Source: JAIVJZ01 sp036386515 | Lineage (GTDB): Bacteria > Acidobacteriota > Blastocatellia > Pyrinomonadales > Pyrinomonadaceae | NCBI GenBank assembly: GCA_036386515.1 | Contig: DASVVO010000068.1 | Span: 88,748 to 152,747, forward strand | DNA length: 64,000 bases | Direction of reading: 5' to 3' | Part shown: one piece after another, positions 31,055 through 39,212 of the stretch | Position numbering within the stretch: the stretch's first letter is position 1 | How the letters are laid out: every line of letters begins with the position of its first letter | Position numbers and translations under genes: made by a program | Notes under the pieces: generated by a model | Told to the model about the DNA's origin: nothing | The model's input: only the letters and a program-made list of their open reading frames with translations | Databases searched by the model: none

Positions 31055-33967
31055 ATGAAATTAACAGTTAGTGTGCGTGCCTACGCTTCGCTCGTCCTGA
31101 TTTTGTGTCTGTTGGCCGCCCCGGCGGCGGTGCTGGCGAAGAAGGGCGAGAAGAATTACAAGCGCGGGCTGGAACAGGAGCGCGCGATGCAATGGGAACG
31201 CGCGGCGCAGGAGTTTGCGCTCGCCGTCGCCGCCAACCCTTCCGACATCGAGTATCAACTCCACTACCGCCGCGCCATCTTCAATGCCTCGCAGCGGTTC
31301 ATGGAGCAGGGACGCACGCTCGCCGAACAGGGCGATTTCACGGGCGCGTATAACGCCTATCGCCAGGCCGTCGGCTACGATCCGATCAACGAACTCGCCG
31401 TCTCCGAGATGGAGCGGATGCTGCGCCTCCAACGCGAGAAGGAAGGGCGCGACCCGGCGAACACGAACGGCAACGGCGCGAACCGTCTGAACGGCACGCC
31501 CTCGACCGGCTCGGCCATCGTCCCCACGTCCTTCAACGGCGGCGCGACGCAACAACGCCCCTCGCAAGACCCCTCGCTCGCTTTGCCGCCGCCGCGCACC
31601 GAGCAACTCCGCGTCATCAACTACAACGGCGACCTCGAAGGCTTCATACGCAAACTCGGCGACGAACTCAGTCTCAACGTTCTCTTCGACCGCGACTTCC
31701 CGAAAGGCCGCACCGTCAACGTCAACCTCAAGGACGTGACGACGGCGCGCGCGCTCGACCACATCTTTCTTTCGCAAAATCTCTTCTTCCAGAAACTCGA
31801 CCGGCGCACGATCATCGTCGCCGACCAATCGAAGCGCGGGCAGTATCAGCAACTCGTCCTGCGTACCTTCTACCTGTCAAACATCGACCCGAACGACGCG
31901 CGCTCGCTCATACAGTCTTCCTTGCCGCCGACCGCCGGGCGGCAACCGCAGGTGACGCCCAACAAGGCCACCAACTCGATCACGGTGCGCGACACGCCGG
32001 AGAACATCCGACTCATCGCCGAACTGCTGCAAGCCATCGACAAGGATCGCGCCGAAGTCGTGATGGACGTGAACATCTACGAAGTTTCGCGCACGAACCT
32101 TCTGCAACTCGGCAACCAACTCGGCACGGACTCCACGCTCGGCAACCTCGGCGGCCTGCTGCCGACCTCCTTCCTGTTCGGCGGCGGCAAGGAGCGTTTC
32201 GGAACGACCACCACGACGACCGGCACGACCACGGGCAAAGACCCCGGCAAGGGCGGCGCGATCGTCAACACGGCGGCCAGCGTCATCGGCGGCGCGTTCC
32301 TGTTCCCGGCCTCCACTATCACGGCCTTCCAGGCGAAGGACAACACGCGCCTGCTCGCCGCCACGCAGGTACACGCCTTCGATAGCGAACAATCCACCAC
32401 GCGCATCGGCCAGAAAGTGCCGGTGCAGACGGCGCAGGTGTCGCCCTTCGGCTCCACCATCGGCGGCACCACGGCGGGACAGGCGGGGGGCGCGGCCTCT
32501 TCACTCTTCGGCGGTTCGGGCTATCCGGTCATCCAGTATCAGGACACGGGTTTGATCCTGAAGTTCACGCCGCAGGTCTTCCCGAATCTGGACGTGCAGG
32601 TGAAGATGGAGATCGAGTCGAACGATGTGATCGGCGGCGCGTCGAACCTGACGCCCACCTTCAGCCAGCGCAACGTGAGCGGCATGGCGCGCATCCCGAA
32701 CAATCGCACCATGATGATCGCCAGCGTCGCGCAGGATAAGCACTCCGAAGGGCGGCGCGGCGTGCCCTTGCTCGGCCTCATCCCCATCCTCGGCCGCCTC
32801 TTCAGCACGCCGACGCGCAACGACGTGAACTCCGACATCGTCATCACGGTGACGCCGCGCGTCTTGCGCGCGCCGACCGTCAGCCCCGGCGACATCGATC
32901 AGCGTCCGAGCGGCACGCTGCAAGCGCCCGTCTCCGAATCGCTCGAAGCCATGCTCGTGGTGGCCGACCGCGAGGATCAACTCGCCGCCGCGCGCCAACT
33001 CCCGAAAGACGTTGCGATTCAAATGCCCGCCGCGCCCCTCAAAGACGCAATAGCGGCGGCGACAAACACGGCGGCCGCCGACACCCAGCACGCCTACGCG
33101 CCCGCGCCGAAAGTTCTCATGGGGGCGACGCCCGACACGTCCGCCGCCAACGCCAGCAACGCCGCCAACGCCAATCATACCGGCGCGGCGACGGGCGGCG
33201 TTGTCGTCAACCCGGAAGCGGGCAAACAATCCGCGCCCGCCGTCTCAAACGGCGCGCCCGCCGCGTCATCATCGTTCGTGCCCGTCTCGAATTCCGGCGC
33301 GAACATTTCACCCGCGCCCGCCGCAAACGTTGATCCAAACGCCGCCCGGTTGACGAACGCGACGTTGAAGACGAATGCGACGAACGCGACGAACGCGACG
33401 ACAAGTGCGCCGACGAATGTGACGCCCGTTCCCGCCGTCGAGAAAACGGCCGTCGAGAAAACGGCGACGCCGCCCGCCGCCGCAGCGACTACGACGACTG
33501 CGCCGGCAACCGCTGCGCCCGCGCCGCTCGGGGTCATGGCGGAGGGCGGCACGCTGCTCTACGTCTTATCGGGACAGAAGGAGATGCGCGTCGGCGAAAA
33601 GCAGCGTCTGATGCTGCTCGTCAAGACCTCGACGCCGCTCGGACTCGCGGCCGCTACGCTCAGGTTCGACCCGCGCGTCGTCGCCGTGCGGAGCGTGACG
33701 CACGGCAGCCTCTTCGGCGAGGCGAAAGAATTGTTGCCGACGATCACGCCTTCCATCGACCCGCGCGGCTCGCTGCTCGCGCTCATCGCGCCCGCCGCGA
33801 ACACCCCGATCAACGGCATGGGCGTTTTGCTGTTCGTCGAAATCGAAGCGGTCGCCGTGGGCGAAAGTGACATCGCGCTCGATCAGAAGGGCGTTCATCT
33901 CATGTCCGTCGCCGGTCAGAACGTGGCGACGCAACTGGCGCACACGCGCCTCGTCGTGAAGCAGTAA
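31055..33967 (+). CDS. Secretin (GspD-like) with C-terminal cohesin-like domain
   Basis: A 970-residue outer-membrane secretin. After the signal peptide comes a TPR-like region (EQERAMQWERAAQEFALAVA, residues 30-125). N0/STN and N1 domains follow at about 185-330 (LRVINYNGDLEGFIRKLGDE, VLRTFYLSNIDPNDARSLIQ), and the secretin core at about 340-610 contains the hallmark GVPLLGLIPILGRLFS. From about 665 to 825 the chain is Ala/Asn/Thr/Pro-rich and disordered, with repeats of NAT. The last 140 residues (MRVGEKQRLMLLVKTSTPLG, LLFVEIEAVAVGESDI) look like a cohesin or beta-sandwich domain. The ATG at 31055 has GAGGA 5 bases upstream. It would form the exit pore of the operon's machine. Confidence 0.92.
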   Translation: MKLTVSVRAYASLVLILCLLAAPAAVLAKKGEKNYKRGLEQERAMQWERAAQEFALAVAANPSDIEYQLHYRRAIFNASQRFMEQGRTLAEQGDFTGAYNAYRQAVGYDPINELAVSEMERMLRLQREKEGRDPANTNGNGANRLNGTPSTGSAIVPTSFNGGATQQRPSQDPSLALPPPRTEQLRVINYNGDLEGFIRKLGDELSLNVLFDRDFPKGRTVNVNLKDVTTARALDHIFLSQNLFFQKLDRRTIIVADQSKRGQYQQLVLRTFYLSNIDPNDARSLIQSSLPPTAGRQPQVTPNKATNSITVRDTPENIRLIAELLQAIDKDRAEVVMDVNIYEVSRTNLLQLGNQLGTDSTLGNLGGLLPTSFLFGGGKERFGTTTTTTGTTTGKDPGKGGAIVNTAASVIGGAFLFPASTITAFQAKDNTRLLAATQVHAFDSEQSTTRIGQKVPVQTAQVSPFGSTIGGTTAGQAGGAASSLFGGSGYPVIQYQDTGLILKFTPQVFPNLDVQVKMEIESNDVIGGASNLTPTFSQRNVSGMARIPNNRTMMIASVAQDKHSEGRRGVPLLGLIPILGRLFSTPTRNDVNSDIVITVTPRVLRAPTVSPGDIDQRPSGTLQAPVSESLEAMLVVADREDQLAAARQLPKDVAIQMPAAPLKDAIAAATNTAAADTQHAYAPAPKVLMGATPDTSAANASNAANANHTGAATGGVVVNPEAGKQSAPAVSNGAPAASSSFVPVSNSGANISPAPAANVDPNAARLTNATLKTNATNATNATTSAPTNVTPVPAVEKTAVEKTATPPAAAATTTTAPATAAPAPLGVMAEGGTLLYVLSGQKEMRVGEKQRLMLLVKTSTPLGLAAATLRFDPRVVAVRSVTHGSLFGEAKELLPTITPSIDPRGSLLALIAPAANTPINGMGVLLFVEIEAVAVGESDIALDQKGVHLMSVAGQNVATQLAHTRLVVKQ

Positions 33968-34004
33968 CGCGGCGCGCTATTCGCTGCGAGGACAGGTCAA
34001 GTTT

Positions 34005-34751
34005 ATGAGAAAGGGCGCAGGAGGAGAAGGGAGCAAGTCGGGAGAGGCGGCGCGGCAATTCGCCGTGCGCGTCCGCTGCGCCTTCGCCCTCGCTCCGCGC
34101 CGCTCGTCGCAGGGCGGGTGGACGCTCATCGAACTCGTCATCACCATGACGGTGCTCGCGATTCTCTCGATGGGCGTGATCCCGATGGTCAAGACGGCCG
34201 TCAAGCGGCAGCGCGAACAGCAACTCCGAGACTCTCTGCGCGAGATGCGCGAGGCCATCAAGGATTTTCACCGCGACGCCTTGAATAGCCCTTATCTGGA
34301 TCAAATGCCGGGTGCGCCGGGCGCGCCTCCGGGCGCACCGCCGCCCCCCGTCGTGCCGGGACAGCCGACGGCCGGGGCGGGCATGGTTTCGCCCGACCCG
34401 CGCACCAAAGTGGCGATTGCCGACAAGACCCTGTTCGGCGTGGACAACCCCGACCGCTTCCCGCCGAAACTGGAAACGATGGTGGAGGGCGTGAACGTCG
34501 CGCCGCGCGTGCAACAGGTGGGCGGAGACATCAACAAGAACTTGCTGGATCAACAGTCGCCGCTCGCCTTCAAGAAGAAAGTTTACCTGCGCAAGATTCC
34601 CGTCGATCCGATGACGGGCAAGGCCGAATGGGGCATGCGCTCCTGTTACGACTCGCCGGACTCCGGCTCCTGGGGCGGCGAAAACGTCTTCGACGTTTAC
34701 TCGAAATCAACCGACACCGCGCTCAACGGGCAGAAATACAGTGATTGGTAA
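34005..34751 (+). CDS. Pseudopilin with prepilin cleavage site (1)
   Basis: A 248-residue type II pseudopilin. A 37-residue basic leader ends GG, followed by WTLIELVITMTVLAILSMG, where the conserved Glu sits five residues into the mature chain; the +1 residue is Trp in place of Phe. The N-terminal helix continues KTAVKRQREQQLRDSLREM. A Gly/Ala/Pro-rich insert (GAPGAPPGAPPPPVVPG) at about 105-125 is atypical for GspG. The end has IPVDPMTGKAEWGMRSC and GGENVFDVYSKS, as in GspG-type major pseudopilins. Confidence 0.88.
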   Translation: MRKGAGGEGSKSGEAARQFAVRVRCAFALAPRRSSQGGWTLIELVITMTVLAILSMGVIPMVKTAVKRQREQQLRDSLREMREAIKDFHRDALNSPYLDQMPGAPGAPPGAPPPPVVPGQPTAGAGMVSPDPRTKVAIADKTLFGVDNPDRFPPKLETMVEGVNVAPRVQQVGGDINKNLLDQQSPLAFKKKVYLRKIPVDPMTGKAEWGMRSCYDSPDSGSWGGENVFDVYSKSTDTALNGQKYSDW

Positions 34752-34752
34752 A

Positions 34753-35286
34753 ATGGAAAAAACCTTGAGCCGCGAGCCGCCAGCGATGAGCCGCGGGGAG
34801 AGAGCGGAAGGCCGTGCCGGTGCGCCGCGCGCGCCACACGTCTCGCGTCTCCGGGGCTTGCGCCGCCGCGCCTTCGCGCTTTCGCGCGTGCGTTCTACGC
34901 GGGCGCGCCAGTCAGGTTTCACCCTGCTCGAATTGATGATCGTCATCTCGATCATCATCATCCTCGCCATCATCGTGCTGCCGCAGTATCAGAAGACGGT
35001 CTTGCAGGCGCGCGAGTCGGTGTTGAGAGACGACCTGGCGCAGATGCGGAAGCTGCTCGACCAGTATGCCGCCGACAAGGGACGACTCCCGCAGTCGCTC
35101 CAAGACCTCGCCACCGAAGGTTACCTGCGCGAAGTGCCCGTCGATCCGATCACGGGGCAGCGTGAGTGGAACACGGTGATGGGTGCCGACGCCAACTCGG
35201 CCGAAGGCGGGCAGGGCATCGTTGACGTGCGCAGCACCTCCGGCGACATCTCCAGCGACGGCACGACGGCCTACAGCGATTGGTAA
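34753..35286 (+). CDS. Major pseudopilin, GspG-like (2)
   Basis: A 177-residue pseudopilin. A leader of about 52 residues, very long and Arg-rich, ends QSG and is followed by FTLLELMIVISIIIILAIIV with the required Glu. The mature domain is standard GspG: LRDDLAQMRKLLDQYAADKG, LPQSLQDLATEGYLREVPVDP, ITGQREWNTVMG. It would be cleaved by a prepilin peptidase, which is not encoded here. ATG 34753 begins 2 bases after the previous stop; an in-frame ATG at 34786 would shorten the leader. Leaders of most GspG proteins are 6-15 residues, so translation may begin later. Confidence 0.9.
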   Translation: MEKTLSREPPAMSRGERAEGRAGAPRAPHVSRLRGLRRRAFALSRVRSTRARQSGFTLLELMIVISIIIILAIIVLPQYQKTVLQARESVLRDDLAQMRKLLDQYAADKGRLPQSLQDLATEGYLREVPVDPITGQREWNTVMGADANSAEGGQGIVDVRSTSGDISSDGTTAYSDW

Positions 35287-35294
35287 CGAAAAGC

Positions 35295-35376
35295 CGTGAA
35301 TCGTCAAACGTCAATCGTGAATAGCAAGAACCCGTTCTTCTCTCTTCACGTTTGACGTTTGACGATTCGCCGATTC
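35295..35376. repeat. Heptamer-word hairpin (TCGTCAA/ACGTCAA/TCGTGAA)
   Basis: Left arm 35295-35330 pairs with right arm 35336-35376 through a 5-base loop. It ends 2 bases before the ATG of the PilM-like gene. Confidence 0.8.
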
Positions 35377-35378
35377 TT

Positions 35379-36350
35379 ATGAACTCTTTCTCCAGGCTGA
35401 TTAAACCGCGGCTGCCTTCGGCCGCTTTGGGTTTGACGGGCGAGGGCGTGGCGCTCGTCTCGCTCGATCGCAAGCGCGACGGAACGCTGCTCGTGCGGCG
35501 CGCCGGTTACGTGCCGTTGGCCGAGGGGTTGGTGCGCCCGAATTTCGACGAGCCGAACGTGGCCGACGCCGACGAGTTGGCCGCCGTGCTGCAAGGACTC
35601 GCCGCGAGCGCGGGCGTGCAGAAACGCAAGCGTTGGTCTGTGGCCTTGCCCGAAGCGGCGACGCGCACCGCGATCCTGACGCTGGAGGGCGGCGCGGCCT
35701 CGCGCGCCGAGACGGAAGAGATGTTGCGCTGGAAGACCGAGCGCGGCTTCGGCACGCCGGTCGAGGAGTTGCGGGTGGCGCGCGAGCGTCTGCGCCCCGA
35801 CGCGCAAGGTCGGCCGCGCTACCTCGCCACGGCCGTGCGCCTGTCAGTCCTCGCCGAGTATGAGGCGACGCTCGCTATGATCGGCTGGCACACGGGTCTC
35901 ATCCTGCCGCGCCACATGGGCGAGGTTTGGTGGCTGATGCGCGAGCGCACGGCCGCCGCCATGGCGTCCGATTCGCTCCTCGTCAGCACGCACCACGAAG
36001 GCTTCACGGCCGTCCTCTTGCGCCACGCGCAACCGCTGCTCGTGCGCAGCATCGTCTGCGAAGCGGAAGACCGCATCGATGAACTCTATCGCTTCCTGCT
36101 CTTCTACCGCGACCGCGTGCAGACGCTCTCCGCCGATGCCGACGCGCCCGCCGCCGACGCGATCGGGCGAATGATGATCGCCGGAGACGGCATCGAGCAC
36201 GGGGAAGCGAGCGCGATCATCGAAGAGACGCTGAGCGTGCGCCCGCGCCTCGTCACCGCCGCCGACGTGCGCCTCGCGCTCCCCTCGAACGAACTCGACT
36301 TCGACGCCATCGCCGCCCCCGCCGGTCTCGCCGCCCTCGCGTGGGGTTGA
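35379..36350 (+). CDS. PilM/GspL-like actin-fold protein
   Basis: A 323-residue protein with the PilM-type layout: ALGLTGEGVALVSLDRKRDG, then RAEGYVPL-like RRAGYVPLAEGL, VQKRKRWSVALPEAATRTAI, EEMLRWKTERGFGTPVEEL, and a second half starting LLVSTHHEGFTAVLLRHAQP. PilM forms the cytoplasmic ring linking PilN/PilO to the pilus motor. PilN and PilO do not follow here, so the operon is incomplete or the partners lie elsewhere. The start codon directly follows a hairpin repeat and has no Shine-Dalgarno sequence. Confidence 0.75.
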   Translation: MNSFSRLIKPRLPSAALGLTGEGVALVSLDRKRDGTLLVRRAGYVPLAEGLVRPNFDEPNVADADELAAVLQGLAASAGVQKRKRWSVALPEAATRTAILTLEGGAASRAETEEMLRWKTERGFGTPVEELRVARERLRPDAQGRPRYLATAVRLSVLAEYEATLAMIGWHTGLILPRHMGEVWWLMRERTAAAMASDSLLVSTHHEGFTAVLLRHAQPLLVRSIVCEAEDRIDELYRFLLFYRDRVQTLSADADAPAADAIGRMMIAGDGIEHGEASAIIEETLSVRPRLVTAADVRLALPSNELDFDAIAAPAGLAALAWG

Positions 36351-36562
36351 ATGCGCCGGGGCGGGCGCGCTCAGGGTAGTTGAAAAATGAGGAAGGTGGC
36401 TCTCTGCGCGGAAACGCGTTCACCCCCGCGAACCGGCACCTGATCGAGCGATACGCGACGACGAAACGAGTCTTTCACCTGCGCTCGCCGGAGGAGATCA
36501 AGACGTGTTGCGCGCAGCACGCGCTCTGACGCCCCGCCCGAAATCCGCCGCCGGAAGGGTTG

Positions 36563-36588
36563 AAACTTTCGCTTTGGCGCAAACGTAA
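36563..36588 (+). promoter_or_regulatory. Putative ECF-sigma promoter (autoregulatory)
   Basis: AAACTTTC (36563-36570), 12 bases, ACGTAA (36583-36588), upstream of the sigma factor gene. The same pattern at the same spacing occurs at 37882-37907. Confidence 0.5.
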
Positions 36589-36606
36589 AGACGCATTACA
36601 AGAGTT

Positions 36607-37215
36607 ATGAGTGCAGCTTCCCCCACAATTCAGAAGTACGCGGCCGTGGCCGATTGCGAGTTGGTGACGCGCGCCATCGCCGGCCGCGATGACAGTTTCG
36701 AAGAACTCGTGCGCCGCTACCAGCGGCCGCTCGTCTCCTACGTCTATCGCATGACGGGCAACTACGAGTCCGCGCTCGACCTCACGCAGGAAGTGTTCAT
36801 CAAAGTCTACGGGTCGCTCGCGCGCTACCGCCCCGAATACAAATTCTCCACCTGGATTTACCGCATCGCGCACAACACGGCCATCGACCACCTGCGCCGC
36901 CACTCGACGCGCGAACAGGAACTCGAAGTGACCACGCCCGAAGGCGACATCTACGAGAAGCCGTTTGCTTCCGGCGCGCCGACACCCGAAGAGGAGAGCG
37001 TGCGCGCCGCGCGCCGCGCCGAGATCGAGGACGTGATCGGGACGCTCCCGGCGAGTTACCGCGAGTTGATCGTGCTGCGCCACGCGCACGATCTCAGCTA
37101 CGACGAGATCGCGGAAGTCACCGGCCTGCCGCTCGGCACGGTCAAGAACCGCATTTTCCGCGCGCGCGAGGCGATGCGGTTGCCGCTCGTCGAGCGCGGC
37201 ATCACGGGCATTTAG
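36607..37215 (+). CDS. ECF-type RNA polymerase sigma factor
   Basis: A 202-residue sigma-70 family protein of the RpoE/SigW type. Region 2 spans about 25-95 (FEELVRRYQRPLVSYVYRMT, ALDLTQEVFIKVYGSLARYR, FSTWIYRIAHNTAIDHLRR). A charged linker with EGDIYEKPFASGAPTPEE follows, and region 4 spans about 135-190 (YRELIVLRHAHDLSYDEIAE, LPLGTVKNRIFRAREAM). It directs RNA polymerase to a stress-type regulon. The anti-sigma gene follows 26 bases later. A repeated promoter-like motif before this gene and before 37957 suggests autoregulation. Confidence 0.95.
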   Translation: MSAASPTIQKYAAVADCELVTRAIAGRDDSFEELVRRYQRPLVSYVYRMTGNYESALDLTQEVFIKVYGSLARYRPEYKFSTWIYRIAHNTAIDHLRRHSTREQELEVTTPEGDIYEKPFASGAPTPEEESVRAARRAEIEDVIGTLPASYRELIVLRHAHDLSYDEIAEVTGLPLGTVKNRIFRAREAMRLPLVERGITGI

Positions 37216-37241
37216 AAAAGGGGAAGCGCGAGACCCGAATC

Positions 37242-37853
37242 GTGAGCCGACGAACGCCAACAGCCGCAGCCATCGAACCGGACGCGACCAGCCCGTGTCT
37301 GGATGTGGCCGCGTACCTGGACGGCGAATTGGACGAGCGCGCGAGCGCACGCTTCGAGCAGCACACGAAAACTTGCGCGCCCTGCTCGACCGCCCTGCGC
37401 GAGCAGCGGCGTCTGCTCTGCGTGCTCGACGCGGCCTTCGGCGATGCGCAGCGGCAAATTCAACTCCCAGCCAATTTCACCGAGGTCGTCAAAGCGCGCG
37501 CGCAATCGGACATGAGCAGCGTGCGGCGTGGTTCGGAACGGAAGCGCGCCGCGTTGTTTAGCGCGGGGCTGGCCGCGCTGTCGTTCCTCCTGCTCGGCTG
37601 GCAGGCCTGGGATGAACTGTTCGCGCCCCTGCGCGCCGTGGCGGGCGCGGCCGAGACGATGCTCGGCATGGCGGCGAACGCCATCACTGAAGCGGCTGCG
37701 GGCGTCGCCCTCACGCTGCGCGTGCTCGGCGGGCAAATGTTAGAGGAGCCGCGCGCGGGCGGCGTCGCCGCATACGCCATCTTCGCCGTCGCCGTCGCCC
37801 TGCTTTTCCGGCTCATCGTCGGCTATCACCGCACGCCTCGTCTCCCCGACTAG
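37242..37853 (+). CDS. Membrane anti-sigma factor with zinc-finger (ZAS) domain
   Basis: A 203-residue protein. The N-terminal anti-sigma domain has the zinc motif in CLDVAAYLDGELDERASARF followed by EQHTKTCAPC (HxxxCxxC). Two or three C-terminal transmembrane segments follow (ALFSAGLAALSFLLLGWQAW, YAIFAVAVALLFRLIVGY). It would hold the adjacent sigma factor at the membrane until a signal releases it. It starts at GTG 37242. Confidence 0.9.
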   Translation: MSRRTPTAAAIEPDATSPCLDVAAYLDGELDERASARFEQHTKTCAPCSTALREQRRLLCVLDAAFGDAQRQIQLPANFTEVVKARAQSDMSSVRRGSERKRAALFSAGLAALSFLLLGWQAWDELFAPLRAVAGAAETMLGMAANAITEAAAGVALTLRVLGGQMLEEPRAGGVAAYAIFAVAVALLFRLIVGYHRTPRLPD

Positions 37854-37881
37854 ATAGACGCGCACGCTACTGCGAACGCGA

Positions 37882-37907
37882 AAACTCTCCGCCCGATTTT
37901 TACGTAA
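37882..37907 (+). promoter_or_regulatory. Second copy of the putative ECF-sigma promoter
   Basis: AAACTCTC (37882-37889), 12 bases, ACGTAA (37902-37907), 50 bases before the GTG of the membrane protein at 37957. Spacing is identical to that of the copy before the sigma factor gene. Confidence 0.5.
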
Positions 37908-37956
37908 CACCTCCGGCATTGTTCGATCCGCCGCCGTCGCGCGCGCGTTAACAGAT

Positions 37957-38943
37957 GTGACTTCCTTTATCTTTCAGCCGACCTTGACGCTCCCCGGCCT
38001 CCCGCGCCTCGCGCGGCCGGCCGCCATTCTCTGCGCGCTGCTGTGCGTCGTGGCCGCGGCCTCTGCGCGCACGCCTTCCGTCCGCGTGGCCGAGAACGAT
38101 CCGACGACGCTCATCGTCGAGGGCGAGGATACGAAGGACGTGTTCGGCATGGGGCGCAACGTCATCGTGCGCGGGAGGGTCAAGCACGGGGTGATGGCTT
38201 TCGGCGGCGATGTGTTCGTCGAGGGGCAGGGGCGCGTCGAGGGCGATGTCGGCGTCATCGGCGGCACGATCACGCAGCACAAAGATTCGTACATCGGCGG
38301 CGACGTGCTCGTGATCGGCGGAGCGTATCATCACGGCAAAACCGCGCCGGGGCGCGACCCCAGGATGAAGACGATCATGTTCGCGGGCTACGAGGAGGAG
38401 TTGCGCGAACTGGGGCGCAACCCTGCGTCGCTGCTCGAACCGAAATGGACGATGGCCTCGTTCGGCCTGCGCGTCCTGTCGATCCTCTTCTGGTTCATCA
38501 TCTCGCTCGGCTTAACGGCTGCGACGCCGGGAGCGATCAGCCGCGCGGCGATGCGGCTGCAATTGACGAGTTTGCGCGTGGCGGTGATCGGTCTGCTCGC
38601 GGCCTTCGTGCTCGCCTTCGGCGTGCCCGTCGCGCTGCACGTCTTGCCGCCCGTGCTCGGCCTCTTCGTCGGCGCGCTTTCGATCCTGCTGCTGCTCGTG
38701 GCCTATCTCTTCGGGCGCGTGGCGATTCACGCGGCGACGGGTCGGTGGTTGCAACGACACCTGCTCCGCGAAGAACAGCGTTCCGAGTCGATCGCGCTGT
38801 TGCTCGGCGCGACCTTTTGGGCGTTCGTGCTGTCGCTGCCGTACCTGTGGACGCTCGGCGTCGCCGCGCTGGTCGTCACGAGTCTGGGCCTGGCTCTCAC
38901 GGTGCGCTATCGCATCGGCTGGAAATCGCCCGTGCGCGCTTGA
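37957..38943 (+). CDS. Membrane protein with bactofilin-like beta-helix domain
   Basis: A 328-residue protein. A signal peptide is followed by a beta-helical stretch of about 90 residues (GRNVIVRGRVKHGVMAFGGDVFVEGQ and onward, with repeats like GGDVLVIGG), as in polymer-forming bactofilin-like domains. Four or more transmembrane helices come next (RVLSILFWFIISLGLTAAT, VIGLLAAFVLAFGVPVALHV, LFVGALSILLLLVAYLFG, TLGVAALVVTSLGLAL). It resembles membrane proteins whose extracytoplasmic domain builds beta-helix layers. It is the likely first target of the neighbouring ECF sigma factor; the function is not known. Confidence 0.75.
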   Translation: MTSFIFQPTLTLPGLPRLARPAAILCALLCVVAAASARTPSVRVAENDPTTLIVEGEDTKDVFGMGRNVIVRGRVKHGVMAFGGDVFVEGQGRVEGDVGVIGGTITQHKDSYIGGDVLVIGGAYHHGKTAPGRDPRMKTIMFAGYEEELRELGRNPASLLEPKWTMASFGLRVLSILFWFIISLGLTAATPGAISRAAMRLQLTSLRVAVIGLLAAFVLAFGVPVALHVLPPVLGLFVGALSILLLLVAYLFGRVAIHAATGRWLQRHLLREEQRSESIALLLGATFWAFVLSLPYLWTLGVAALVVTSLGLALTVRYRIGWKSPVRA

Positions 38944-39212
38944 TCTCGCCCGCGCAACACACTAATCTTCACCTTCATCCCCCTGAAATTGTTCGCTTTC
39001 GGAGGCGACTAAATGAGGCCGCCGCGCGTCTAACCTGTTGCCGTGAAAGCGCGCTCTATCCCTCCCCCAAAATTTTGGCCGCCGGCAGTTGGCAACCGGC
39101 GACGACACACGATTCGACCCGCTACGCCGGGGGCGGCAAACAATATCGCCACCCCGACGTGAAACTTTAAACGCTCCGATAACCGCTAATCCACGACCGA
39201 GAGATCACCTAG

